A stretch of 30,097 nt of DNA, from the NCBI GenBank assembly GCA_900618425.1, contig UZAN01045078.1, forward strand, positions 3,754-33,850, in the 5' to 3' direction. How positions within the stretch are numbered: position 1 is the stretch's first letter; each line of letters starts with the position of its first letter. Both the position numbers and the translations under genes were made by a program. Of this stretch, positions 19,830-30,097 are shown piece by piece. This stretch comes from Echinostoma caproni. Taxonomy: Eukaryota > Platyhelminthes > Trematoda > Plagiorchiida > Echinostomatidae. The notes under the pieces are model-generated. The model had not been told where the DNA came from. It saw nothing but the letters and a program-made list of their open reading frames with translations, and did not search any database.

Positions 19830-20764
19830 GTTTATTCAGCAGAAAATTGGGCTTGTTTTCACGTCAAAGCATTTGCTCATGTCATCGAACTTATGTGCCT
19901 CTTGATTAAGTTGTCTCTTGGCTTCAATTGTATGCCAAATCCCTTTGAATATTTCACCGGGTTTGGTATGGTGACACTACCAGACGCTTGTTCAAAGAGC
20001 TGTACACCTCAAGGTCAACTTTCTAAAATCACATTGTATGTTTATTGGACCATATTTTCGATTATTTCAGTATTGTGGACAATGCGTGAGTAGTTTGTAG
20101 CCAAATAATTCATCAATTTATTTAAGTTAGAATATTTCCATTTGTGCTTATTTACTGTGCACTGAATGAGAAGAGATAAACAATTTAGTGTACGTGTGCT
20201 CAACTTAATAAACACTCTCATGAAACAGGAATCATTTAATAAAATAAAAGGATGAATCCGCATGCTACTTCGCTTGAAATATCTCCCAAATCTGAGCGGT
20301 AACTTTTGAAATACTGCAAGTTTTATTGCAACACTCAAGGTCGCGTAGATTCAAACGGTGATAGAAGAGATTTAAGAACATAGGAGTGGGAGATGAAACC
20401 AGCAATTATTATACTTTATCCATAGTCAACAATATACAATGTATGATATTAGAGATTCAAATGTATTTCCAAAATGAGAGTGATGTTGCACGAGTTTGAT
20501 CAACACCTGTATTTTACAATAATTGAATCAACAGAGAAAAAGCAGATATGACAGACATATTTGGATATTTGAGTCGTTCACGAGCATTTACGAGCATTCG
20601 ACTTGATACTCCGCTACATTGGAATCGATCGTTACTTTCACAGGAAGGCGTAATTTTAGCTATAAAGTTATCATTTATTCACCCAGAAACTAAAACTACT
20701 ATTGTGGTGAAACTCCATATCAAATGTTGCGCCTAACCTTACTGTTTGGCACATAATGACGTTG
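19830..20764. other. Gene-poor stretch
   Basis: Frames at 19893-20093 (plus), 20042-20338 (minus) and 20548-20736 (plus) are short, overlap or shadow each other, and show no motif. Confidence 0.4.

Positions 20765-20796
<32 letters not shown>
20765..20796 (+). repeat. ATA/AAT trinucleotide microsatellite
   Basis: About ten uninterrupted ATA units directly upstream of the SINE-like head at 20798. On the minus strand it creates the poly-Ile and poly-Tyr runs of two spurious open frames. Confidence 0.95.
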
Positions 20797-20797
<1 letters not shown>

Positions 20798-20950
20798 GGC
20801 GTCAGTGCTTGAGTGGTTAATTTCAAGAAAACAAAGACTTGCTTGTCCGTAGTTAAAATCCTTCCAGCGCCGAAGATCTTTCTCATTTATGTGATTCCCC
20901 CAGGCAACCTCTGTATGACCGCGGTTCCCTGCCTGAAAGTCCATTGTACA
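20798..20950 (+). repeat. Degenerate tRNA-derived SINE-like element
   Basis: An A-box-like GTGCTTGAGTGGTTAA (20805-20820) is followed 30 bases later by a degenerate B box AGTTAAAATCC (20851-20861). The following bases carry GGTTCCCTGCCTG-type sequence. The position right after the ATA microsatellite fits an insertion near, or growth of, a simple repeat. It is too degenerate to fold as a tRNA. Confidence 0.4.
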
Positions 20951-21118
20951 TTGTATACTCAAAAATTAGAAAAGGAAGAAAAACTCTTATTGTTTTATTA
21001 TGTATTAATAAATACATTTATTGGTGAAGAATTTGAATAAAACCTTTGGTGGGCTTTTACGTGCATATAGTAAAAGAACCAAGAAGTGAAAATCTTAGAA
21101 TTCCTATGTATATATTTG

Positions 21119-21253
21119 AACCTGGTCGGTCTCATAGGTGATGTAAAGCCTTTTAACCAGTGTTAAACTGGGTTGCATTCGACGTATAAAATCCTGGGTT
21201 CGATTCCGATAGAGGTCAATCGATTTGTAGGGCTTATGAGACCCAACAAGGTT
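21119..21253 (+). repeat. Short element with ~20-bp terminal inverted repeats and a pol III B box
   Basis: The left arm AACCTGGTCGGTCTCATAGG (21119-21138) and the right arm 21233-21253 are inverted copies with about three mismatches and one gap. Inside lies a perfect B box GGTTCGATTCC (21197-21207), with an A-box-like TGTTAAACTGGG about 25 bases before it. The whole is 135 bp. It could be a tRNA-derived SINE whose ends happen to pair, a MITE, or a transcript that folds into a long-stem hairpin. It does not fold as a canonical tRNA. Confidence 0.55.
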
Positions 21254-21550
21254 AAAGCAATTGCATGGCGTTTCTTAGATTTTCATTATTATTAATTGAT
21301 TTTTCTGGAAAGATAATATAGAGTCACGTCTCACACGTTAATTGAAGTCAGTGAACGACTGATAGATGGGTGGCATGAACAAGTGGTGTGGTAGTAGGGA
21401 CATTTTAAAATATGGCCTTGTAGCCACGGCGCAAAAACAATGTATACCACCTGCTCAGAAATTAATTTCATTTATCCAAAAGTCCGGTTTTAGACTGTGA
21501 AAGATGCTCTCAACGGAAGTGGGACAAAAATAGCGAAAATATTTCATGCA

Positions 21551-21750
21551 GTATTCAAAAATCCATATTTCCACATCAGGCCATTAGTTATGTGCACTAA
21601 GGATGCTTAAAATTCGATTATTATACCACGTGAATAAAACAAGACATGGTACTCATGACATTTCTGATTGCATACACGTGACTTTTTGGATCGAATACAG
21701 ACAAATTTTGAGTCCACAGAAGTTTGTGGCCTCGTACAGGCTAACAAAAC
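21551..21750 (+). repeat. Dispersed repeat, copy B (inverted relative to 16235-16420)
   Basis: This is the second copy of the repeat described at 16235-16420, lying about 5.2 kb away in the opposite orientation. Compared with copy A it carries a short internal length difference near 21680 and is more diverged beyond 21700. Confidence 0.75.
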
Positions 21751-21759
21751 GGACTAAAT

Positions 21760-23700
21760 TTTCCGGTTAAACATAAACATTGATCTTTCATGATAAATAC
21801 CTGCAAACTGTTAGTCAGGTGATTTATTCACGTGCAGTTGCAGTTCAGAAATAGAATACATTATAACATAAGGCCAAAATAACGTAGAAAGTTGAAGACA
21901 TTTAATGTTCGCTTGCGCGTATCGCAATTTTAGGCTCCTTTCTGTATAAATGTACGAAGTAAATTTAGGGAGGACCAATATAAAACTTCCTCTGATCAAA
22001 TAGGATTCTCGCTACCTAATCATGTTCAACCATGTTTGATGATTGTTGTCGTAAGAATGAAGGGGTTCATGGAAAAACTATTTCTCAGTTAAAAACAGAA
22101 AAAAATACTTTAGCTAAGCACAAAGTGGACGTGAGGGCTCTAATTGCTCAAACCAGTCCTATGGGCCAGACAGACAGATAGACCTCCATTGAAAGAGACG
22201 GGAATGGTGACTAATTCCAAATGAGGTACACAAGTCACACACATCTACTTAGAAGAGAAGTCTATAGATGACAGTGCACTCTGTCGGATGAAGGCGACTG
22301 TGGAGACTTTAGAGACTGCTACATAAGGCGAGAAAAGGTTCATGTGAATGTCTGACTTGGTGAATATCACCCATAGTGACCAATATTAGACACGAGATTT
22401 GTGTTCAGATGCAAAGAATATTTACTGGCGGATATAAAATAGAAAGTTATTTGAGTAATTGATGTCAGAAATTTTTGGAGAAATATATTTCGCTGCACGT
22501 TCAATCCATCACTCACTAAATGTTACATAATTCACCAAGACAAGCCTAATGAAAGTGGTGAATCAGGACCCAATGTCATCCTATCACATCTGTCAAATCC
22601 GGCACTCTATCCACTTTCAAACTACTATTGTTGTGAGATACTACTCATTTGTGAGTAGTACGCAAAAAGATGAGATCAGCGGTTTCTTTCAACGACCAAA
22701 AATGAACAGGACTTGTTGGAGCGAGCTGTTTCTGTTCAGTAAATACAAGAATGCTCATCTGACAGTGGACCGTTTCATCAACTATCCTGTGTGTGCGCAG
22801 GAATTCTGCGAACTTGATCCAAATTTTTTTTGTATTAATGACAATTTAACAGTATCCTGACCGAGCACCAACTTATGGAAGCATAATAATATCATCGTCC
22901 CAGATGAAAATTCCATGCTTCTCACAATAATGAATTCGGGGTAGAAATTCGGTGTATGCAAAGAAAATATATCTTTGTGATTGGACTAGTTTATTTAAGC
23001 AACAATATGCCATCACGTTTCATGCACAGCGCTATCAGTTTTTTTTGATTTTTGGTGATCAGCGAGAATCTATCCGGGCATTCACAATCGACCTTGCAGT
23101 ATCTGCGTGTAAGAAAGCTAACCTACTTTCTCACCAAAACACTGGAAAGTTGATAAGATATATAAAATCCTTCTTGCCTGAATCGCTTACCAATCAATAA
23201 AAACTAACTATATTAATTGACAGAAACCAGGTTTTCTTCATTGTTGATTTTTGTATGAGTTGAACATGTCGAGAATAAGTGAATTCCCCGAGAGGAGTTA
23301 AACCTTCGCCAGGACCACAATCTGCAAAGCATAGTTTCTGTGAAGTTACCTGAAACTGACAAGAACAATAGTTTATTCATATCGGAATGTACTCAAGTTA
23401 TTTGCGGTCACTATTGTAATTCGTGAGAAAGGTTTTCTGTAACCAATCCGAAGGTCCCCAAAATGAAACTGCGATAGAGGGCTATACGCTAGTTGTGATT
23501 GCTGAAATCAACGAAACAGCTGTCCAGTGAGTTTCGTTGGTCACCACACACTTATCAGTCATAGTTTCATACATGAAAGACAGACACAAAGATAACTTCT
23601 GATGCGCTATTCCGATGGTACGACCGACTTAGGACAAGCAAGTGACCGAAGAGTAAGGTTTCAGACAACCAATTCTTTAATTTTCAATATATTTCCTTCT
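21760..23700. other. Mostly gene-poor, with unsupported frames and one hairpin
   Basis: Plus frames at 22549-22860 and 22952-23200 are somewhat protein-like, the latter with TIDLAVSACKKANLLSHQNT near its end, but they lack splice support and motifs. A short plus frame near 22290 reads CTLSDEGDCGDFRDCYIRRE and is too short to judge. A perfect 9-bp hairpin, TACTACTCA-TTTG-TGAGTAGTA, lies at 22639-22660. Confidence 0.3.
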
Positions 23701-23865
23701 GGTGAAAAGACATGGATGTAATTTTCCAGAGCGGAGAAGCGACTGGACCGAGGGCTACCATACAGCACACAGAAGATGGGGAACCTTGGACGGTTGTGGT
23801 GAAATTTGAACACACGTCCTCAGGGTCGATAATCTGGTAACCTATACTTCTTGACAGTGGCCAAT
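23700..23865 (-). repeat. tRNA-derived SINE-like element, minus orientation
   Basis: On the minus strand an AGGTTACC block (near 23840) is followed by CCCTGAGGACGTG and a diverged B box TGTTCAAATTTC (23801-23812), then CACCACAACCGTCC and a GC-richer body. It aligns with the plus-strand head at 18405-18470 (AGGTTATGG, CCCCGGAGGAC, GGTTTGAATCCCACCA), so both likely come from one tRNA-derived family. The bodies beyond the tRNA-like part differ. Confidence 0.45.
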
Positions 23866-23869
23866 GATC

Positions 23870-26070
23870 AGATCACAGATCGTGGAAACCTGGTGCATAA
23901 TTGAAGACCAAGTTAGCCAGAATAGGTTGCACCTGTACTGGCATCAATAAACCCTAAGCAAAGTGGAAATAAATCAATTTGACAACGTAAGTTTGGATCA
24001 GAAAACCATAAAAAGCATAAATAAGGCAAATACCACTGATGCAACTGGATCGATAAATATCCTAATATTAAATCAAAATCGATAATTTTTCCAAGAACTC
24101 CTAGAAGTGCCTGGAAGAACTATAGAATATAACCAAGTAAAACATGTGATTAACTGTTTTATCAAGTTGGCTTGGAAATACTTGTGAAGCCGAGTTAAAT
24201 GGCAACGAGTAAAAGAACTACGAAACAATTGCTCTTTTGCACCATGGGAACCCATTCGATTGTTTATTAATTCAACGTTTGCTATTAAATGCATTGGAAT
24301 ATACATCTGCTTCAAACTCAATGCCAAACAGTATATGCCATTCAGTTTTCAACGGGTGTTGCGGACAATCGTTTCAGCCTTACACTCTTACACTGTTTGG
24401 GAAAATTGCTTTTTGCATATGTGCAACCGCTAGCTTACCTTTGGATGGTAGACCAGCTTGCTGTGGTTCGAGAAAATGGGCATTCGCGCACTTGGGGCTC
24501 ACCACTTCATGTTCCAGTATTTTAAACGTCTATACTTATGCGTAAACAGTGGTTCTTCAAGGAAAATCGGGTTCGCTCCTTCCACTCTACACCACATAAT
24601 GTAATCGATTTGTTATAAAAATTGTTTGTGCTTCTTTTCTTTTTCGTGAATACACACTGAAATAGATTTTTCCACATTTAGAGTTACACGCAAATCCGAA
24701 ACTCTGTTTGTGCATGTTGTTGTGTTTTATTTTGAGAACGGTTGTAAAATACGCATGAAGACATAAATAGTTTAACCTTTGAGTCGGTCATACATAGTTT
24801 AATTCGCTCACCCAACGTAGTTATTGAATGAAAGTTTCCTAAACGCTACCTGGTCCCGTTTTTCACTGATGAACTTGAAGCGTTTATCGAGATAAAAGCA
24901 TTATTACCGCATTTTGAAAGTTCGTATTTTGATCTATAAAATATTTGGTAAACAAACAATGTTACAGTATTTGTGGTGAGGAATAATCGGAATACTGACT
25001 AATAGTATGACGAAGTAAATTTCTAAAGAAGTAACAGATTTTAAACCGAAACATTTCGACCTCGCCATGAATTTGAAAAGGCAAGTCAGAAGACAAGCAC
25101 TGGGAGAGGACTTACTTTCATGTACTCCCATCGATTGTGTACGTATAACAATGAACAAGGTAGACAAATTTGGAACCACCAGAATGTGGTCGATTTTGTA
25201 AATTCAAAACAAAACGTGTAAGAAGTATCAAACTATACTGATGAACAACAAATTTGAACAGGGAATCGCAGCTCATCGATCAACATGGCACATTGCACGA
25301 GGCTCCGTGACGTCCGTTGGAACCAATCGAATCAAATGACATGAGGTTTTTTTAACAGTTACAGAAACCAAATTTCATTGATAAGGTCATAGATTTTTCC
25401 GAAATCACCGGTTTAGATCATACATTTAGGCATGCTACTAGGTGTTTTTAACAATATATGCTGTACAGAATACTGCAATGAAATATTCTCACATATCCTA
25501 TCGAGTATAATTCGCGCTAATTACGCCGTTAAATTTCTCATCGGATGACCCAACATTGTTCAGAAATTTTTGCCTTGACTTTGCTTTTCGGTGAGACTGG
25601 TCAAATAACATACTACAGGAAAATTCCACGTTGTGAATAACATACACAGTCGTCTTGAGGAAAATGCTTGGTAAACGATAAATTTACCATCAGATTGTTT
25701 CTTTCTTGACAATTAAAGTCTAATTCTATTCAATCGAACCATACACTTATCATAACTGTAAGCATAACTTCGGAAAGTTTTGAATTCAGTGCAATGCTAT
25801 AAAGGTCACCCGTACAAATAAAAGCATCTTGACAATCATTCTCATTAGATTTTCGTACAATATTATCGGGCTCGAACTCTACTCACAAACGGCTCATTGC
25901 AATTGTATTTGCAATCACTGATTTTACAACTTGTTAGTCAGCAAGGCTTGCACTTCTGAGCGAATATTGGCCTTTTATCACAATGTTCGTATTTACGTTT
26001 ACTTACACTGTGATAATCTGAATGCACCGAGACAATCAGTATGACTTTGGTAGCCGGATTTGGTGTTCAC
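23870..26070. other. Gene-poor stretch
   Basis: Overlapping plus frames at 24237-24545 and 24289-24525 occupy a locally GC-richer patch but compete in different frames and show no domain. The minus frames at 24073-24327 and 24934-25179 look like chance. Confidence 0.4.
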
Positions 26071-26627
26071 CGTACTGGAGTTGTTGCTAAAGGAACACGC
26101 ATAATTAGTGGGCGTTTTGGACTAGTTTGGATATTGTTCTCATCAGACTTTTTATTTTCTAACCCGTCAAACACACTCATTCTAAGATCTCGCATTCTAC
26201 GGTTTAGAGACATGCTTTGCTGAAAACTACGACCAACACTCCCTCTCTCTGTGACTGTTGGTGACCTCCCGCCCTGTGATCTCGATCGTCGTGCCAACTA
26301 GATATTAGATAGTACTGCTGGCTATCTTATTTTATCGTATGATAACTGTACAGCCTGCTTATTCGCTCACATTTATCATCCCACCTTATTCTGCCTCTGC
26401 GTGAAACATGAGACCGAGGCAACCTCTGCGTTGACCAGTGCCCGCCCTTCACTGCTGCGTTATTACGACTGCTGATCCCGGATTCATGTATCTTTGGACG
26501 TCCATTGTATTCCCTATGATGACTGCTTCGAGAATATCATTGCGTGATGTTGTACGCTTCACTTGTATACTTGAAATCGCATTGCCCGGAAATTGTGGTA
26601 TGCTACTTTTTCGTACATTATTCGTTC
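26071..26627 (-). CDS. Candidate two-exon gene fragment, basic Ser/Arg-rich protein, product unknown
   Basis: Exon 1, 26627-26467 (161 nt), follows GTGCCGTTTAG and reads SSIQVKRTTSRNDILEAVII and then DVQRYMNPGSAV, ending before GTAATA. Exon 2, 26297-26071 (227 nt), follows ATATCTAG and reads ARRSRSQGGRSPTVTERGSV, then SLNRRMRDLRMSVFDGLENK and SPKRPLIMRVPLATTP, ending before GTGAAC. The 169-bp GT-AG intron joins them at phase 0. Each exon frame meets a stop just outside its splice sites, and codon content is strongly polar and basic compared with the F/L/I-rich chance frames nearby. ILEAVIIGN...VQRYMNPGSAV faintly recalls an ankyrin-like helix pair, but this is too weak to call. The gene ends are not visible; a nearby exon candidate on the same strand (28705-28493) could belong to it. 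The plus frames at 26041 and 26438 are shadows. Confidence 0.4.
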
Positions 26628-26639
26628 CTAAACGGCACA

Positions 26640-27655
26640 TATATTACAAACTTCTCTTTTTCTGGAACTGGACACGAGGTTGGCACCTGAGCGTCACTCA
26701 ACCACTGGACGTAGATCCGCTCTAACACCCAACGGACCCTTTATATATTAATTATATATTAATGCGTTTGTGTACTGATAGCTGATTCAGTTCCGCAGAA
26801 CTGGGTTAAGTTAGCATCTTATTAGACACTTTTGACTACTTGGTGAAATCTGTTAACCATGAAATGTATGCGTTCGACGCTACCTCAGTGGGCTTAATTG
26901 TAAGCCTCAAATTACCACAAGAGTTTCTCTGTACCGGATTCGAAGCGGTAATTTCTTGCGCTGCACAAGTCCGGTTCTAATCCACTGATCACAACTATGA
27001 CGTTTTGGATGAATGAGCTCCAAAACAATAACTTATTCTGGAGGACTGTAGATCAAACAGTCATCATTCGTATTCGGATCGTTGTCGTTTTTAAAGGAAC
27101 ACAATACCGGTCAACAACTCTGACACGCCCTCCCCGCGAAACTGCCGGTAAAATTTGTCCTGTTTGGTTGGTTGGTGATTTTTTAACGCATCGGCCGATC
27201 ACTTCCGGTTTATATGCGAATCAGACAGACCTACTTACCTTTGATATCCTCTCTTGTCTAATTCTTTATAATCCCAAATGCAAAATTTAGTTTTTCAGCT
27301 TCACTCAAATGTCCTCCAAATGTCACCCGCAGTCGGAACTTATTTTCCATCGAATGGAATGTTTGAAATGCTTCTCTGTAGTCTTTTATATACAGTTCTG
27401 TTTTTCCAGGGTTGATGCACACCGTGGTGATTAGGAAGTTACGAGAGGTGATATTGATCCTGTACCGTTGTAACGCGTTCAGTTCTGCGGGGAAAACAGA
27501 GGCTTCAATCCCTTTGAATTCTTAATCTTCGACATTCTCATAACTGTAGCCTAATTTGGAGCGAATACTCTAACCTGTTTAGGTGACTTCAGCTGGTGTT
27601 AGGCTTCCAGACAGTGTTAACAGAGAGTATACTGCATTTCCATTCGTCCGGTGGG
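26640..27655. other. Gene-poor stretch with a possible tRNA-like remnant
   Basis: An A-box-like TACCTCAGTGGGCTTA (26881-26896) is followed by two B-box-like cores (26936-26946 and GGTTCTAATCC at 26973-26983), suggesting a decayed tRNA-derived element. The plus frame at 26997-27290 spans a GC-richer patch but has no motif. The palindromic AT sequence at about 26745-26762 is simple DNA. Confidence 0.3.
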
Positions 27656-27662
27656 AGCCGCA

Positions 27663-27760
27663 TTGCGTAGAGGTTATACACATATGCAAATTTCTTCCAT
27701 GTAGGCGAAGAGGGAGGGGGTCAAAGTTCAAATCCTTGATGGGTCGGAAGATATGCGCTA
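27663..27760 (+). repeat. Degenerate tRNA-derived SINE-like head
   Basis: An A-box match TTGCGTAGAGGTTA (27663-27676) and a B-box-like AGTTCAAATCC (27725-27735) lie at long-variable-arm spacing. The intervening GAGGGAGGGGG patch is unlike a tRNA arm. Open frames on both strands here (27583-27822 plus, 27579-27872 minus) are therefore probably not genes. Confidence 0.4.
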
Positions 27761-28400
27761 ATATTGAGTTTGAACAGTATAGAAAAGTGAGAATAATGCT
27801 CCCCGAGTGTTTGTTTGGTTGAATGGAATACGGTTTGTGAGTAAAACAGAGATCCAACGATTGATGCGTCAAACCGATTCTCGCTTTATGCAGTCAATTA
27901 CAAATGAAATATTCCCATCACTGTTTCACGTTTCGTACACACCCGTTACTTTCTTTCCCGCATGATAGAAGCTTCTATATTCGTTAACGAGGGTGGGTGA
28001 GAAATTTGTCAGTTTTGTGCTCCCTGAATGAAAGTTGGATGGTTAAACTCATCGATGAGCTTTTGCTCACAGAATTCTTGGCGATAGTTCACACTCCGAG
28101 AATAGGGAGTTGCTGCCTTCTGTGGGCCGTCCGTCTACTCACTGCCATTTCTCATTTTACTATCATGTTGGCATCAATCATATGGTCTTATATTGGACTT
28201 AAATTCTTGCTAATATATGACGCATCATGTTTGGCCAAGGTATCACATAATTTCAGTGGCTCAAAAGAGTAGCAATTTTACTCAGCAACCCATTTTCCAA
28301 AAAGGGGCCTAGATGATATTTTTGTCTTACCATCCTCGCGCTGGTATAACACAAGAAACCTGTTTCATAATATGAGAAACGAAAGCACAGAGAAAATCTT

Positions 28401-28426
28401 ACTAACCAAACTAACTAACTAACTAA
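28401..28426 (+). repeat. CTAA tetranucleotide short tandem repeat
   Basis: Nearly four perfect CTAA units, with degenerate units upstream. Confidence 0.8.
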
Positions 28427-28492
28427 TCGAAAGTTGGAAACAACCAAGTCATTTACTTTTGCACTCATACCTTTAGCTTTGGTTTAGCGAGC

Positions 28493-28705
28493 CTAAGGGC
28501 AATACGTATAATTACGCACGAATTTACGTTCGGTTTCTAGCCTAATTTTTTCCGCTTCACTAGGCAATTTGATGGTTTGTAATGCAAACGCACTCCGGAC
28601 TGTATGAACACTGTGAAGCTGATATAAATAAGAGACATAACGTCCTCCATCCCGTATTGTCACTACCCGAGAGGACACAAGGCTGATGGGCGACGGACGG
28701 CGGAA
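28493..28705 (-). CDS. Candidate exon with strong acceptor, product unknown
   Basis: A long pyrimidine tract ending CTCTCCTGCAG (minus strand, before 28705) is the best acceptor signal in the window. The 71-codon frame after it runs to a TAG at 28493 and reads RVVTIRDGGRYVSYLYQL, then LPSEAEKIRLETERKF, a protein-like, charged sequence. A donor-like GTAAAT lies inside, after ...RLETE, so the exon may stop there instead of at the TAG. The frame is also open upstream of the acceptor, so the acceptor is supported by its own signal and not by a stop. No domain was recognised. It lies upstream, on the same strand, of the two-exon candidate at 26627-26071 and could be part of that gene. Confidence 0.33.
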   Translation of the reverse strand, partial: FRRPSPISLVSSRVVTIRDGGRYVSYLYQLHSVHTVRSAFALQTIKLPSEAEKIRLETERKFVRNYTYCP

Positions 28706-28709
28706 CTGC

Positions 28710-30097
28710 AGGAGAGCGGGAGTGGCGATAAAAACAACGAGGGCACGTGAATAAGAACAAACACTGGCAGGCAGGTCATTCGTGGGTCAGGGTTTATGAT
28801 AACAAGCGAAATCCAAAGCGTGCAATGAGATACACGCACTCACTGTAGAATATTGCTGGTGCGGTTGCCAACGGTTAAAGTTTCATATCAATTTTGTTCA
28901 ATCTCCCTTCATAGCAAGCAATTCCACTTATATGTTGGAGGTCCGACCAATTATCCATAGGTACTGGTGACCTTATGGTTATTACGTAAGCTAATTGGTT
29001 GTTATTGTTCACCCCGACATTGAAGCATATGGACTTTTGCTTTTTCGTTCTTTTGTCAGTGCAGGTTCCACGTGTTTACACCTCCTGAACTTTCAGATGG
29101 GCGCTACAATGTGGTACTTGCAGTGGATGAGAGCCAAACCATTATCTGTCTCGATATCCATCTTTGGTCCTCTGATTACGCAACATCCGCGTCATTCCAT
29201 ATAACATTTAGTATTAGATGCTTAGTGTAGTCCGAGCGCAAGATACACATATTTTTAGTTATTTTATTTCGCATCTGGCACTCACTCCACTACGCCTGCA
29301 TTCGAAATGATCGATTTTCAAACGTTTGATCCTACACCACGAACCGATTTCAGAGGCGAGTCCATTTGGTATCCTTCATTTGTCAGTGAATTGATTCCGG
29401 CTGGGTGACCTCAATGTGCGAAGTAACCCGATTCGTTCGACAAAAAAACGAACTTCAATGACTTGTGCCCTGTACTGTGATTACAATACTGTGAACCGTA
29501 TGGCCCACGAGATTTTACTGACGCAAACCGGCACTTCCACAACATGAAACCACTAAATAAAATTCGGTAAGATGATGGTACCACTGAGTAGCGCGTAGAG
29601 AAACCAAACGGATAGTGATTATAGTCATGATTATCAATACATTTTTTTTATGATAGAACGTTTTCCTCAGGGGATGAGAAATGCGGTCAACCCCACACAG
29701 GATGATGTGATTCACGTGCATTCCGCACCTCGCCATCTGATTTATATGGCTCACTCAAGCTGCGGATGTGTCGGATGGTGCCCAGTTGTGTGTACTACTG
29801 AAGAGAAATCACGTTGTATGGAGTAGACTTCGCTCTGATAATCATGATTATACATCGCGGATAAGGTTTTACACCCACCATTTTTCGAAGCAGAATGCAT
29901 TCGGTTTGGGGCTACCTAATGAGGAAAATATTCGTCTAGAAATATATGATAACAATTGTTTGCAAAATTGCTGGAAAAATCTAAGGATCACCTCGGCTTA
30001 TTTGTAACGTATTGGTCTATCCGTAACGGTTAAAGTTGAATTTGAAGAAAGCGCCATGAGTAAAGCACCAAACAGTGTGGCAAATCAGAAGTGTATC
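28710..30097. other. Gene-poor stretch to the window end
   Basis: Frames at 28995-29204 (plus), 29515-29754 (minus) and 29768-30007 (plus) lack motifs. The last has a polar second half (LGLPNEENIRLEIYDNNCLQ), but no splice context was fixed. A perfect 14-bp palindrome ATAATCATGATTAT is at 29838-29851, and a related inverted sequence is near 29621-29636. Confidence 0.35.

Noticed and set aside
20671..20962. Poly-isoleucine and poly-tyrosine minus-strand ORFs
   Set aside because: They are readings of the ATA microsatellite at 20765-20796 and its flanks, with no support outside it.
29612..29851. Transposon bounded by inverted TGATAATCATGA-like sequences
   Set aside because: The arms match over only about 12-15 bases, the right arm is itself a palindrome, and no target-site duplication or internal structure was seen.
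1..30097. CRISPR array, phage, operon or toxin-antitoxin type systems
   Set aside because: No regularly spaced repeats, no dense same-strand ORFs and no recognised prokaryotic genes; the sequence has eukaryotic repeat content.

Overview
This window looks like draft nuclear sequence from a metazoan, most likely a flatworm and probably a digenean trematode. The clues are AT-rich, gene-poor DNA, a CR1/Jockey-type non-LTR reverse transcriptase relic, a Ty3/Gypsy-type gag relic, several tRNA-derived SINE-like heads, short assembly gaps (N at 4320, 9201, 14404-14409, 17622), and candidate introns of 34-170 bp. Bacterial organisation is absent: there are no operons, ribosome-binding sites or dense ORFs. 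The trematode assignment is an inference, because no diagnostic host gene was recognised.

The secure content is repeat-derived. At 254-559 (minus) lies a decayed Ty3/Gypsy gag fragment with an in-frame TAG. At 14201-14935 (minus) lies the C-terminal part of a CR1/Jockey-type reverse transcriptase, truncated at its 5' end, interrupted by an in-frame TAG and by a six-N gap. A diverged repeat occurs twice in opposite orientation (16235-16420 and 21551-21750). SINE-like or tRNA-like pieces with RNA polymerase III A/B boxes occur near 4930, 18400, 20800, 21120, 23800, 26880 and 27660. The 21119-21253 piece is bounded by ~20-bp inverted repeats. Microsatellites are at 6758, 16085, 20765 and 28401.

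Protein-coding content is weak and fragmentary, as expected inside large introns or intergenic DNA. Most long open frames have the F/L/I/C/Y-rich composition of chance ORFs. A few short segments stand out: their translations are rich in charged and polar residues, they have plausible GT/AG boundaries, and their phases agree. The best are a three-exon chain at 17285-16752 (minus), a two-exon chain at 26627-26071 (minus), an exon with a strong acceptor at 28705-28493 (minus), a small exon at 6948-6884 (minus), and an ATG plus 34-nt-intron model at 18003-18366 (plus). None could be assigned to a family; all are hypotheses from reading the sequence.

I found no operon-like system, CRISPR array, intact mobile element or functional RNA gene. 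The parts worth following up are the hidden short-exon candidates and the repeat structures. I saw nothing that amounts to a new biological system.
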